From positions 1,860,001-1,924,000 of the forward strand of contig JAHEWK010000005.1 of NCBI GenBank assembly GCA_020740775.1: 64,000 nucleotides of DNA. Direction: 5' to 3'. Numbering within the stretch: the stretch's first letter is position 1; each line of letters starts with the position of its first letter. A program made the position numbers and the translations under genes. Shown one piece after another: positions 1-10,968 of this stretch. The notes under the pieces are model-generated. The model worked only from the letters and a program-made list of their open reading frames with translations. It had not been told where the DNA came from and did not search any database. The DNA is from Ilyonectria destructans. Lineage: Eukaryota; Ascomycota; Sordariomycetes; Hypocreales; Nectriaceae.

Positions 1-266
1 ACGCCCGTGTTTCGCAGCACCCTGTTCTTCCGACGAAGAGGGGCAACCGGTGGACCGTTTCGAACAGGAAACAGGAACCACCTCCAGCAGCAGCAGCAAC
101 CGTTTCCGCCCGCATCACCGCGTCCCGCACATGTCGTTCCCCGCCTCGCCCTCGCCTTTTCGCTGACAGTAGCATCCCAAGGGGGATTTGAAGAGCCTGG
201 TTTTGGAAGACCAACGCAGACGCGCAGCCAAAGGAACTAGAAAGAGGCTCCGGCACAACCGCCATC
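1..266 (+). other. 5' flank / leader of the 267-2903 gene
   Basis: This stretch holds C-rich and CAG-repeat sequence (a CAGCAGCAG run near 88-100) directly before the ATG at 267. A short open frame from 7 to 240 has no family features. I read it as leader and promoter DNA. Confidence 0.4.
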
Positions 267-2903
267 ATGGGCAAATTCTCCTTTAACCGCAAGAAGCAGC
301 CGCCCCAGGTGACTGTTACGGCCCCGGCTATAACCAAGGCCCAAAAGATCCTCGGATCCAGCGCCCTGAATTTCGACGGCGACTTTTCCGGCTCCAGGGT
401 CAGTCTTGCTGCCACTGAGCGGTCAATGGCCGTCAGTCGCGCGTCATCTGTCATGGCGTCGCCCAGATTCGTAAAACCGGACAGGGAATGGGGAGACGAG
501 TCGGACGTCGTTCCTCGCCACCTCCGAGGCAATGCGCTCCCCGAAGATGAGGACTACGACGAGTATGACGACCTCGCTTCCGACATGGTCAGCGTCCTGC
601 GGAAGCGACAGTCCTCGTCTACTCTAGTATCGTGGTATGACAAGTCTAAGCAGCCGCTGTCCATTTCCCAGCAGACGTCCAATTCGGCCATGGCCAAGGG
701 CCCGCCGTCCAAGGCCCACAAACTGCTGGACATGGGGCATACCCAGTCGAATACAAAGACCAAGAAGAAGAAGCCCGCCAAGCTCGACCTGTCGCATCTC
801 ATCTCGCGAAAGTCCAAGAAGAACGAGCCGACACCCTGGGAGGGTCCTATGCTTGATTCCGAACAGTTTGTCAAGTCGCCGTCCTTGGTCTCGGCTCTCG
901 CATCGCCACCTTTCCGCGGAAAATTGCACAAGCGACCGACCAAGGAGAGCTTGCGGTCAGAGCCTGTTCGGCCAGCTACTACCGAAACTAACCACCGAGC
1001 GAACAACCACCTCGAGGGCTTGCCGAACTTGTATGAGCACTACGAGCAAATGTCATTCCACCAAATCATGTACCAGGAATTGAGGCCCTCAGAGGGCGAG
1101 AACAAGGAGACCAAGAAGCAGCCAGAGCCGCAACCCGCCAAAATACACCGTCTTTCCGGCAGCAAATCCGCCCACAACCTTCACACACCATACCACGACG
1201 AGCAGGTTGTTTCACAATACGCAAAACGCATCCTCCCCCAGACACCTCAGACACCCCAAACCAAAGCGTCCAGCATCAGCAAAACCGACGCGTCTTCCCC
1301 AATTGATTACGCTGCCAGCGTATCTAGCCGGCACACGCGCACCTCCAAGGCGTCGAAGCGCACTGATCACAGCTTCCAGGAGTCGGATCTGCTGGAAAAG
1401 AGCGTCTTGTCGCTGTCTTCCGACTCAGAGGATGACATGTATCTGGATGGTCCCTCATCGGTTCCTGACTACCCAACCTCGGATGGCGGCTCCGCTTTTG
1501 ATCCCCGTCCAACGACATCCCGAACAAGCGCAAGCGCAGACAATAACAACAGCCGGTACAGCAAGGCGAGCACATACAGCAAAGCGAGCACGTACAGCAA
1601 GGCGAGCAAGCGAAGTACTGCGACCTCAAGCAACTTCCTCACTATCCCGAGCGGCAACCACATCAAGCCCCCCGTCGTTTCCGCGCGATCAAGCTCTCTC
1701 TCCGGAAGCTCTTCCAACACCATCCAGGAGGGTACCGCCCCCCGCTCTCCCTCGCAACTATCATGCATCTCCAACTCGTCGTCCGTCAACACGATGATGA
1801 CCTGGCAGAGCAAGACCGGTTTCGGACTGCAACAAGCCCGGGCCATTACTATGCAGTCTGCCCAGGGACCCGATGAGGACGACGCGGACTATGAATCCGA
1901 ACAGGAGCGAGAGAAGAACCGAGAGGACGAAAGGATGCTTGAGCCCAAGGCCTATGTTGAGACATCTCCTCCGCGAGCTCTTCTTCCCCGAGATTCCGCG
2001 GCCCACGCTGCGGATCAACCAACACCACCCCTGAGCCCTAGCTCCGTTGATTTCTACATCAGCTCCGCGCACTCCTCTGTTGACGGCCACGGCGGCCAAG
2101 GCAGCCACAACCGAATCATGGCCGTCACCCGCCAAGAGGAGATGCTCCTGGCCGCGCTCCGCCACAAGCGACAGGTCATGCGCGAGAGCATCCTTTCCGA
2201 GCTTGAGGACAGCGCCCGCGGCACCGAGAGTCGCATCCCCAAGGGCCACTACTCTAAGCCCTCCGAGGCTACCATTACTGAATCGACATTTGACCTCGAC
2301 TTCCCCGCGCCCCCGATGTGCAAGGACAAGACCACCGTCGCGGCGAATGGCACCACAGTTATTGACCTTCGCGCTGGCCTGGCTCAGACACACCTCCAGC
2401 CTATGCGCGCTGCGGACAGCCTCCCCCGGGCCGGCCCTGCCCTCCCCTCGTCCAAGAAGGCGGTCCTCAAGGCCCAGAAGGAGTTGTCCCGCACCGATCA
2501 CCACGAACGCATCCTCCTCTACCTCGACCACCCTATTCAGGGCGACAATGGCCCCATTGAGGAGGCTGAGCCGAGCCCTGACCTGAGCGACTTCATGGAG
2601 TTTGAGGCTGAGGAGTCTGAGGACTCTGGCGATGTCGTCTCCGATGTCATCCTTTACCAATCACAATCTAGCCACTCCAGTGGCCGCTCCAGACGAAGTG
2701 CGCCCAGCAAGCGTCGCTCCGAGGCCGTGACCCGACAGCGAGTACCAGACCTGTCTCCCGACCGCAGCGGCGAGCTCGACGTGCCCCGCCCCGACAGCCC
2801 TATCTCGCCCTCTCCCATGTCTCTGCCGCGTCGGGGAACGGTGAACAAGAAGACGGCACGTCTCAGCGCCGTCGGCCCCGCACGATGGGGTTATGAAGAT
2901 TAA
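267..2903 (+). CDS. large disordered conserved fungal protein, function unknown
   Basis: A single open frame encodes 878 residues. The start MGKFSFNRKKQ is the first ATG in frame and lies in a good context (atcATGGGC). The protein is mostly low-complexity, rich in Ser, Pro and charged residues, with an acidic patch near residue 95 (PEDEDYDEYDD). Near residues 430-450 an 18-bp DNA repeat yields three YSKAST-like units. The only stretch that looks strongly helical is about residues 620-650 (QEEMLLAALRHKRQVMRES), a possible short coiled coil. There is no signal peptide and no membrane segment. I recall similar long Ser-rich proteins in other Sordariomycetes but cannot assign a role. A scaffold or regulatory protein is possible, which is only a guess. 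Coding is supported by the length of the frame and its third-position C/G bias. Confidence 0.85.
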   Translation: MGKFSFNRKKQPPQVTVTAPAITKAQKILGSSALNFDGDFSGSRVSLAATERSMAVSRASSVMASPRFVKPDREWGDESDVVPRHLRGNALPEDEDYDEYDDLASDMVSVLRKRQSSSTLVSWYDKSKQPLSISQQTSNSAMAKGPPSKAHKLLDMGHTQSNTKTKKKKPAKLDLSHLISRKSKKNEPTPWEGPMLDSEQFVKSPSLVSALASPPFRGKLHKRPTKESLRSEPVRPATTETNHRANNHLEGLPNLYEHYEQMSFHQIMYQELRPSEGENKETKKQPEPQPAKIHRLSGSKSAHNLHTPYHDEQVVSQYAKRILPQTPQTPQTKASSISKTDASSPIDYAASVSSRHTRTSKASKRTDHSFQESDLLEKSVLSLSSDSEDDMYLDGPSSVPDYPTSDGGSAFDPRPTTSRTSASADNNNSRYSKASTYSKASTYSKASKRSTATSSNFLTIPSGNHIKPPVVSARSSSLSGSSSNTIQEGTAPRSPSQLSCISNSSSVNTMMTWQSKTGFGLQQARAITMQSAQGPDEDDADYESEQEREKNREDERMLEPKAYVETSPPRALLPRDSAAHAADQPTPPLSPSSVDFYISSAHSSVDGHGGQGSHNRIMAVTRQEEMLLAALRHKRQVMRESILSELEDSARGTESRIPKGHYSKPSEATITESTFDLDFPAPPMCKDKTTVAANGTTVIDLRAGLAQTHLQPMRAADSLPRAGPALPSSKKAVLKAQKELSRTDHHERILLYLDHPIQGDNGPIEEAEPSPDLSDFMEFEAEESEDSGDVVSDVILYQSQSSHSSGRSRRSAPSKRRSEAVTRQRVPDLSPDRSGELDVPRPDSPISPSPMSLPRRGTVNKKTARLSAVGPARWGYED
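1557..1610 (+). repeat. 18-bp tandem repeat inside the first gene
   Basis: Three copies of a unit close to TACAGCAAGGCGAGCACA encode the peptide YSKAST three times. The length is a multiple of three, so copy-number change would not break the frame. Confidence 0.7.
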
Positions 2904-3587
2904 ATGATCGAATACAGGACCTAATATGGATCGAAAACGATGGGCGTTTTTAATATTCGTTTCTTATTTCAGCCTTTGATATGGCTCTTAGACTGGAGCA
3001 TTTTTGGATACCTCGATCACACGATGATCGCACATACACACACATACACTTTTCCTTTGTCGACATGAACAACTATTTTGGATTCCTTGAGGGGTTTCTC
3101 GGTTACATATGAGGCGGCGGTTGTTTACTCAACACCGCTGCGGGTATGGGGAGCTTGAAAGCAAAGCTTCCCCCTGCCATGGAAATACCCGGTGGATGGG
3201 GCGGCGTTCTTTTTCCTTGACGAATTCTCGAGATGATTTATCTGGGGGGCATTCGTCTAGAAACTGCATGGAGAAAGAGATGGGAAAGACGAAAGAGTTA
3301 CAGGGTGGAATCGAGAACTTGATGAATGTGACGAAACAGGGGAGGCAAACTCATAATGTCAGCCAAAGCTGAATTTGGCTAGAAAGTCGAATGTGTATCA
3401 TATTGTAATTCACGCGAAATAGTCGCAGAACGGTCTTGACCCCGAGAGAGGGGTGATGAAATGGAAGGTGGTTGGTTCGTTAATCTTGTTCACTTGTGAT
3501 GATCTTCATTTGTGTTGTTCCCCTCATGAGATGAATTCGCGATGTTGGTTGCACAGCGACCGATCGTCCAATTCCGAAGTACCGGGC
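2904..3587. other. intergenic, convergent 3' flanks
   Basis: This is the tail-to-tail space between the first gene and Mms2. It contains T-rich and AT-rich 3' flank sequence typical of fungal terminators. I see no gene in it. Confidence 0.5.
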
Positions 3588-4355
3588 TTAATACTCCTCT
3601 CCCTCAGGAGGCTGAGGGATCTTCTTATGCTGAGGAGCAGCCATGTATCTGTATTCGGCGATTCGCACCACGTTAGCATATTTCCAGCCAACAGCCGACC
3701 TCTTTTCCAGCTCATTTCCTCTTTAAAACATACCTTCGCAGTTCGATCAGGATAGTCTCGATAGTATTGTTGCGCTTCCACTCGCTCAGGCAGGGAAGGA
3801 TGCTACTGAGCACGAGGCCTCGGTCGTCGACACAGGGCAGGATGACCTTTGTGGTGAACCTGACCTCCGGGGGGCGGTCGGGGTATTCGGGGCCGCAAGT
3901 GATTTCAACGCTGTAGATGCGGTTCTCGTATACGGACTGTGTTCAAGGAGGGCGCGAATGGCTGTGGTTAGCGTTTGAACGTATATGCGGTGAGACTTGG
4001 GCGCGATGGGGTTGGGGGGATAGGAGAGGACGGCTCTGTTAATCCCGTTTGAACACAAGTTTGGCGATAGGGGTTCTTTCGGGGCTGCGGTGGTGGTTTG
4101 GGGGAATTTAATTCAGCTCGGCATTGTCCAGTCCGGCCCAGGTGACCATCACGGTTATAGTTGGGCTGCGGGTTGGTTGAAGGCGCGGGCAACGGGTTTG
4201 CTTACATGGGGCGGGCCCAAGATGGTGCCATTCCAGTTGGTCATGAAAAGATCATCGGGATCCTTGAGACCGTAGCTGCAAGCCTCGGCGCCGAGACCCT
4301 TCTCGCCCTTCTCGAGCTCCTCCAACAGGCGGAAGTTGCGCGGGACCTTGGCCAT
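3588..4355 (-). CDS. MMS2: ubiquitin-conjugating enzyme variant Mms2 (UEV)
   Basis: Three exons (4206-4355, 3734-3936, 3588-3648) give 137 residues, the usual Mms2 size. The protein opens with [20 protein letters not shown] and ends PQPPEGEEY, both diagnostic for the family. Mms2 pairs with Ubc13 to build K63-linked ubiquitin chains on PCNA during error-free DNA damage tolerance. As a UEV it lacks the E2 catalytic cysteine block; the region where an E2 has HPN reads LPCVDDRG. Intron 1 is unusually long for this window (269 nt) and splits after GPPH; intron 2 is 85 nt. The start codon faces the stomatin-like gene, 537 bp away, suggesting a shared divergent promoter. Confidence 0.93.
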
Positions 4356-4892
4356 GACTGTATGTCGGACCCGTTCTTGCCGGAGAGGTCTTGAAGTTGT
4401 CTCGCTTCTTGTAAACGGGGCGGAAGAGGCGGGCCTGGGCGGGTGGCTGAGGGTGACAAAAGAAACGTTGGATGGCGGGTTGTGGTGTCAGGGACAGGAT
4501 GGATGGCCGAATGGCGGGACGTGGGATGGCGGTTTGGCGATATTCAAAGACAACGCGGGGCAGATTGGTTTGGGAGGGGAGTGATAGCAGGCGACCTGAG
4601 CACAGCCACACCCGCCTCACTCAAGCGAGACCTCCCTGAGGCAGGAGCCACATAAGGCTAGCCCGCCACACCGCGGCCCAGCTGCATTGCTGCATTGGCC
4701 ACTCGCGTCAGCGGAAATGTGCCTACGGGTAAACCTTGCCCCGGAAGCTCTCCCCCAGCTTTCCTCCTGCAAGCGAAGCTCCGACGAGTAGTTTTTCCCT
4801 CCAGCCCGGAGACGTCATCTGGCATCTGGCATCCTGACCCTCACCTTTGCTGCGACTCTTCGCCTCGCCGTCAACCCACGCAGCCAGCAGCC
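4356..4892. promoter_or_regulatory. divergent promoter region MMS2 / stomatin-like gene
   Basis: The 537 bp between the two start codons contain no convincing gene. The half next to the stomatin gene is rich in CT tracts, a common feature of fungal promoters. No clear TATA box is visible. Confidence 0.45.
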
Positions 4893-6188
4893 ATGGCCAC
4901 CTCCCTCACGAGGGCCGCCCTCCGCGTGCCCCGGTCGCGTCTCCTCCTCGCGACCGCCGCCTCCGCCGTCTCTGCCGTCGCCGCCCGCCGGACCCTGACC
5001 ACCTCGGCCCGCGCCCTCCTCCCCGCCGGCTTCGGCCCCCCCGTCGTCACCTCGTACTTCTCCAAGCCCCGGCTGCCCGCCAACACCGTCGTGCGCTTCG
5101 TCCCCCAGCAGACGGCGTGGATCGTCGAGCGCATGGGCAAGTTCAACCGCATCCTCGAGCCCGGCCTGGCCATCCTCGTGCCCTTCATCGACCGCATCGC
5201 CTACGTCAAGAGCCTCAAGGAGTCGGCCATTGAGATCCCCAGCCAGAGCGCCATCACTGCCGACAACGTCACCCTCGAGCTCGACGGCGTTCTCTTCACC
5301 CGTGTCTTCGATGCGTACAAGGCGAGGTGAGTTCTGAGTCTGCGCAGTGCGTGCCAATGGCGCCGTTGCTGGACGGCTGTCGATGAGAATTGCCCATTGC
5401 TAACGCACTCTGTGCTTGTCTGTAGCTACGGTGTTGAAGATGCCGAGTATGCCATCTCCCAGCTTGCTCAGACGACCATGCGATCCGAGATCGGCCAACT
5501 GACCCTCGACCACGTGCTCAAGGAGCGCGCCGCCCTCAACACCAACATCACGGCTGCCATCAACGATGCTGCCGAGGCCTGGGGCGTCACATGCTTGCGT
5601 TACGAGATCCGTGATATCCACGCACCTGGTCCCGTTGTCGAGGCCATGCACCGCCAGGTCACCGCCGAGCGCTCCAAGCGAGCCGAGATTCTCGAGTCCG
5701 AGGGTCAGCGCCAGAGCGCCATCAACATCGCCGAGGGTAAGAAGCAGAGTGTCATCCTCGCTTCCGAGGCCATGCGTGCTGAGCGTATCAACGCGGCCGA
5801 CGGAGATGCGGAGGCCATCCGGCTCAAGGCCGCCGCTACCGCCAAGGGTATCGACGACGTCTCTCGCAGTATCCTCAAGGGCGAGGCCAGTGCCCAGGCC
5901 GCCATCAGCCTAAGCGTTGCCGAGAAGTACGTCGATGCGTTCGGCAAGCTCGCTCGCGAGAGCACTGCTATTGTTGTTCCTGGAAACGTTGGCGATATCA
6001 GCGGCATGATTGCAACTGGTCTCAGCGTCTATGGCAAGGTCGGCGAGGCCCAAGCCCGAACAATGGCCAAGTCTCTCGCTGCTGAGTCCTCCACGAACCA
6101 TTCTACTTCCGAGGATGCCGCCGCATCGTCGACTGATGTGAAGGAGACGGTCCTCGATGTCTTCGACCAGACTGCTGCCAAGAACTAG
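4893..6188 (+). CDS. mitochondrial stomatin-like protein 2 (SPFH/prohibitin family)
   Basis: Two exons (4893-5326, 5426-6188) encode 398 residues. The ATG at 4893 is chosen because it begins a basic, Ser/Ala-rich mitochondrial presequence (MATSLTRAALRVPRSRLLLA) and follows a CAGCC context; an upstream in-frame start at 4695 gives no sensible extension. The SPFH core follows: QQTAWIVERMGKFNRILEPG, then the IPSQSAITADNVTLELDG strand and the long helix rich in Ala, Glu and Arg. SLP-2 proteins sit in the mitochondrial inner membrane, bind cardiolipin and organise respiratory complexes and proteases. The 99-nt intron splits a Ser codon (AG/C) with GTGAGT and TGTAG ends. The C-terminus is acidic and Ser-rich, which is common in fungal members. 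Confidence 0.93.
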
Positions 6189-7626
6189 ATATGTCATTCG
6201 GCCGAACCGAATGCCAGAGCGTTAACGCCCTGAAGAGGAGGAGATAGGCACCCTCACCCACCCACTCACTCAGTTGCCAACACATATTCCACACACACAA
6301 ACACACTCTACCACAAAAACGGCGTTTAGCGGGTGTACTTTTAGGGGATCCCTCGGGATCTTGTCAGACTCTTAGAGCAATGGGGAAGAGAAGCATGGAA
6401 GCGAAATGTGTATTATATGGTCGATTTCAAAGCCGAACGGGAACAAACAAAAACAAGATGCTCATCATCAACACCACCTAATCCGTTACGAAACACCTCT
6501 TTACTCAAACTAGTAAAATACAAGAAAGACAAAATCATGTAATGAAATACTCTCCAACGAGTTAGACAAGTCCTAAAGTATCCATGTTAACTGAGTAATA
6601 TATCACGGAACTATCTGTGCATTGTAACTCACCTTGATATCACGGGCTGAGAGAACTAAATGCTTTGTAAACGCCCCCACAATAAGTGCCTAAAGGATTC
6701 ATTCTTGGCTACTTGACACAATCCTTGATAGCTGCCCGTCGCCTTGATAGTGTGCCATTGAGATTATCCTTCCCGAGGAGCCTCTAAAGACGCTCCTAAA
6801 TGGGTATACCAATTAATTAGAACTTACTGTATCCACTTCTATGACGGCATTTATATCGCCCGCAATATGACTATTAATGGGATTGGTCACTTTCTTCAAA
6901 GCTCTTTATGGCCGCCGAAAGAAACGTCATCCGGCACCGGCGTATTCTCCAAGCCGAGTTCTGCCAAATCGTCACTCAATTCCGCACACTGACCAGTCTC
7001 TGGAAACAGAGCGATGTGTATATAACCTTAATCACATTGCAGGTCCCCACTTCTGCTAAGCTACAGCTCATCATCCAAGTATAGGAGTGCAATGTCTGTA
7101 ACCCGGCTGACAGGTGTTCTCCTCTACGTTCAGATTGCGTCTGTTTTCCAGTCCCTTTTTATCTAATACCGCTCGCCAGAGCGTAACAACTAGACTATCC
7201 AAGCTTTTATGGTACCTGCAGGGGAGCTCTCAAGCCACCCTGAGGACGCTCCACCGGCACACGCAGGGCTGTCATTACGACGCAATTTCGATACGGTTAT
7301 TTAAGAGATCAAAGGCACGCAACGTATACCTCTTTATCAATATAGTCGCATATTGCTGCTAGGCCAGGCAGAGAAAGAGGCTTCGGTTAATACTCGGGTT
7401 TGAGAAGTATGTTAATTGCCCTAGGCAGTGCTTGAACTTGGGCGGGGACGTTCAGCTATTTCCAGGGAGGATGAATCGGCCAAGAAGCAAAGAAGCGATC
7501 ACAAGAAATTTCTCCGTATCGCCCCAAGAGCTGTACTGCGTCTCCTAGCCGGTTTGTTTAAAAGACTGCTCCCTGCACTAGACGGAGCCACACCTTGAAC
7601 GAACCAAGAGAACACCAGACTCGACG
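6189..7626. other. intergenic, AT-rich, no gene seen
   Basis: About 1.4 kb with an AT-rich part (roughly 6400-6650) downstream of the stomatin-like gene. The short open frames present have no family features. No terminal repeats or transposase-like peptides were recognised. Confidence 0.5.
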
Positions 7627-9389
7627 ATGGATACAGAGGAGAACAGCAACCGAAAAACCACCCAACGCGCTCTCACCGACACGTATGCTCGCATAGAGGA
7701 TTCGTATTCCAAATACTTTGAGTTAGACCCCCTTCGTCCTGCGCCAGATATAGATAGCGAGGACCCGCGGGCCAACACACGGCGCAACAACGATGGGTCC
7801 CCACATCCTAGAAGCGTCGATCCATTGTCGAAAGATGACGCTTCTGTAGATCCAAGAATACCTATGTCCATTCACAAGGAGTACTATACTCCGCTGATAG
7901 AATATACGAATGCCAAACTCGCGAAAGAAAAAGACGCATTCAGTGACATAGGTGAGTAAATTGACGATGATTCAGACCTCAACCCCATCGCAGAAACTAA
8001 TCCGGACCTCTCAGGCTTTGAGGGTATCGATCCCGTGGACTTCCAGAGTGGTGTCTTTGCTCAGCCCCTGGAGCCATTACGGATAGCCCCTAAATACAAG
8101 AGTCCCAGCACTCCTACAGGAGGATGGGGCATTAAGAAGCTCTCTACACCCATGCCCCCGCCCTTCGGCAAGGCCAAGGAACCAGAACAGTTTCCAGAGT
8201 TACCTTCCAGATTAAGTAAGCTTTCAACTTGGATGGGGGAGTTCGCGCCGCTTTCCCAGCTGCACAGAGCAATGAGACCCAAGGTCCGGCCAGGACATCG
8301 GCGAATCGAGTGGAAATGTGTAGGTTGACCGTCTTCAGTCTGCAAGCCTAGGATCATCATCATCGCAAAATTTATCGGCGCTGATAGGTCTTACCTTGTT
8401 CCAATATATAGCTGCTGATCTTCAATACTGCAGGACTGCAGAACAATGCTATATGCCGACTTCAGTCTCGCTGACGGTGGAGATATCGACAGTCTGGAAC
8501 ATTCATTACAGAACCCCGTATCTGCTTCAACTACAAACCTGTCCACGGCCACAGCTAGCTCAGGCGTTTCTGGCAGTCAACCTCCGGCCGTAGAACCGCC
8601 TCCAAGAGGCTCGTCCACTCCAGCCGCAGTTGATGAAACGGGACGCCCGACAACTGTCAAGGAAGTTCAACAGCCGACCGCACGGCCCGCGTTCCTTGCT
8701 CTATGTGTCAACACAGGCGGAATATACAAGACCCTCACGGAGATCAGTACCGAGAAGATAGCGTGCGACGCAGAAGCGTTCAGAGTAATGAAGAAGGAGT
8801 ATTTGAAGAAGCGTGGGTTCCGGTCAAGGTTTAAACTCCTTATCAAGCCAATCACTGTGGAATTCATACAGGTGAGAAGACATTGACTTTGATGATTTGC
8901 AAGGCGCTCTGCACTAACTGAATTTTCAAGTTTACTCTCTGGAATCTCCGCGGTGGTTATATATCAGTCTGCAACAGGCCAAACGCCATACCCTCCGAAG
9001 ACGTGGGTAATTATCAGTACCTCCCCCGACCGCTGAAACCACTCCCTCCGATGCCGCCTGAGATATTTATTCACTACCTCGAGCACGGTGAGGGCGACCT
9101 CAGTCCCGCCCGCCATGACTGGTTGCCACGCCTGCCAAAGCGCCTGGACAAGCGTGTAATCGACTGTGATGAGACGTGTCTCGGTTGGGGATTACACATC
9201 ATTGAAGGCCCAAACAGGGAGTCGATTTTCATTCTTGCCATGATTACTATGTTCGCCAGCGTCCTGGCCACAGTGTTATGGTCAAAGCTGCAGGGCGACA
9301 TTCAGGGTGGTACCGGGCTAGGAGCTCTCATCGTGGCGTTCCCTCCTGCAATTCTAGCTGCGTTTCTCTTTCGGCTAGGAGCCATATAA
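7627..9389 (+). CDS. fungal hypothetical protein with CxC motif and C-terminal membrane hairpin
   Basis: Four exons (7627-7951, 8015-8319, 8434-8871, 8931-9389) join in frame to 508 residues. The exon 2/3 junction creates GHRRIEWKCDCRTMLYADF, close to a motif (RIEWxCxCG..LY.DF) that I recall in a large family of fungal proteins; this fixes the donor at 8320. The N-terminal third is disordered. The C-terminus carries GWGLHIIEGPNR followed by two hydrophobic helices (about residues 440-460 and 488-508) and ends right after the second. A membrane-anchored protein is therefore likely. The family has no known function to me; members are often found among incompatibility and NLR-type genes, an association I infer from memory. 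All introns have GT-AG ends. Confidence 0.8.
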
Positions 9390-9918
9390 GCATGTCCCGC
9401 AATAACATTAAGGCTTGGCGCTTCCATACTAGTCTTCTGTTGGTATGCGTGGCTGACGCTTCCATCTGCACCAAGAAAGGGGCGTGGCCGCCACCCGCTG
9501 CAGGCGCTCGGAGGTTCATCTCCCCTCACGTTAGTTGAAATCCGACCTCACTTTACATCCGGATCATGTAGAAGGGACGCACGTATCACAGGAGAGTAAT
9601 TTACGGATGGCAATACGGACGTTGGAAGAGGAGCAATTTCCGTTCAGTCATGTTGAATAGTAGTCTATTTGAGAATAGAAAGAAAAAGGTATATATAAAA
9701 CGATAAGGCGCTCCTGGCCTCGATATCAGCGCGCCCAAAAAGACTTCATCCCGTCTCAAACAGGGCAATTATGTTCCTCCACCCGTTGGCCGTGCCCAAG
9801 AAATCAGCGGTCCTCGTATTTGTGACCGTAAAGATGTACTCATGATAGTTTGAACAGTCTGTGTTGGAAATCCTCCTCAACCAACCAGCATTGTAGCTTC
9901 CTCATTCACGCAATGCAC
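9390..9918. other. intergenic, convergent 3' flanks
   Basis: The 529 bp between two convergent genes contain an AT-rich run with TATATAAAACG near 9690, more likely 3' flank than promoter given the gene orientations. No gene is seen. Confidence 0.45.
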
Positions 9919-10968
9919 TTATAGCAGAAGAGGAACGACAGCCAGGAGGCCGACCATGGCGATGGGAACGCTGATAGCACCAGCGCCGCTGCCGTTGTCG
10001 CCAGATTGGGCCCCCGCGGATGTGGACGCGGCAGGGGCGGAAGAGTCGGTCGTCGAGGGCTCAGAAAACGAGTCACTGCTGGAGGAGTCGCTGGAGGAGT
10101 CGCTGGAGGAGTCGCTAGAGGATTCGCTCGTGCTCTCAGGGGCGAAAGCGCTCTCGCTGGAAGCGCTGGCGGTGGCGAAGGTTTGCGTCAGGCTAAAGAT
10201 GTCGGTGTCGGAGGAGGAGTCATCGGAGGAGTCGCCGTAGGTGCAGGTGCCATCGCTCACGCAAGTCTGGCCGGTCAAGCAGTATTTGCCGTTGTCGCAG
10301 CAGACGCTACCAGAAGGCATGCAGCCAGTTCCGCACTCTTCTTGGAAGGAATAGCAGGAGCCAGAGCTGTCACCGTCGCCGCCGCTGCCGGAGCCGGCGA
10401 TGCTGCAAGTGCCATCACCATTGCAGCTCTCGCCAGCGAAGCAGTAACCGGTGTCGCAGCAAACAGCGCCAGAAGGCATGCAGCCATCGCCGCACTCCTC
10501 TTGGAAGGAATAGCAGGAGCCACCCGAGTCGCCATCACCGCTGCTGCTGTCGGTAGAGCAGTAGCCATCGCTCCCGCACGTCTGGCCAGCGTCGCAGTAG
10601 CCGGTGTCACAGCAGACGGAGCCCTCGGGCATACAACCGTCGCCGCAGATTTCGTTGCCGTCAGAGCAACCGGAGGCGGGACCAGAGCAGATCGAGCCGT
10701 CCTTACAGCAGCCTTCGGTGACACAGTAGTAACCGATCTCGCAATAACCAACGTTGCCACCACAGCACTCGCCACTCAATGGCATGCAACCATCTCCGCA
10801 CTCAGTCTTGCCAGCATCACAACTACTAGTCAAGCCAAGGTTGAGAGCTTGGGAGCCAGCGCCAGGGAGAAGAAGACCCTTCTGGCCGGACTTGGGGGAG
10901 TTGAATTTAAGGGGGGTGGTAGCGGTAGCGACGCCGGCAAGGGCGAAGAGAAAGGCTGAAGACCGCAT
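9919..10968 (-). CDS. cysteine-rich repeat protein, secreted, GPI-anchored
   Basis: One exon of 349 residues. It starts with a signal peptide (MRSSAFLFALAGVATA) and ends with a Gly/Ser spacer and hydrophobic tail (VPIAMVGLLAVVPLLL), a typical GPI signal. Between about residues 50 and 245 lie four imperfect cysteine-rich repeats of roughly 48 residues, built around CGDGCMP, a CC pair and GxTCxxDGxC. Repeats 3 and 4 both begin GSCYSFQEEC. Each repeat is separated by Gly/Ser/Asp linkers, followed by a Ser-rich stalk (DSSSDSSS units from a 12-bp repeat). The layout is that of a cell-surface protein with disulfide-knotted modules. Carbohydrate binding or surface adhesion is possible but unproven. 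A TATA-like TTATAAAG lies about 105 bp upstream. Confidence 0.85.
   Translation of the reverse strand: MRSSAFLFALAGVATATTPLKFNSPKSGQKGLLLPGAGSQALNLGLTSSCDAGKTECGDGCMPLSGECCGGNVGYCEIGYYCVTEGCCKDGSICSGPASGCSDGNEICGDGCMPEGSVCCDTGYCDAGQTCGSDGYCSTDSSSGDGDSGGSCYSFQEECGDGCMPSGAVCCDTGYCFAGESCNGDGTCSIAGSGSGGDGDSSGSCYSFQEECGTGCMPSGSVCCDNGKYCLTGQTCVSDGTCTYGDSSDDSSSDTDIFSLTQTFATASASSESAFAPESTSESSSDSSSDSSSDSSSSDSFSEPSTTDSSAPAASTSAGAQSGDNGSGAGAISVPIAMVGLLAVVPLLL
10072..10125 (-). repeat. 12-bp tandem repeat coding Ser/Asp stalk
   Basis: Four copies of a unit near TCGCTGGAGGAG on the plus strand encode repeated DSSS on the minus strand, in the Ser-rich stalk of the cysteine-rich GPI protein. Confidence 0.7.

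Noticed and set aside
1761..2660. 299-codon open frame on the minus strand
   Set aside because: It lies fully opposite the first gene, whose codon bias opens the antisense frame. Its translation is low-complexity with no motif.
10006..10959. 317-codon plus-strand frame
   Set aside because: Antisense shadow of the cysteine-rich GPI gene, rich in Ala and Gly.
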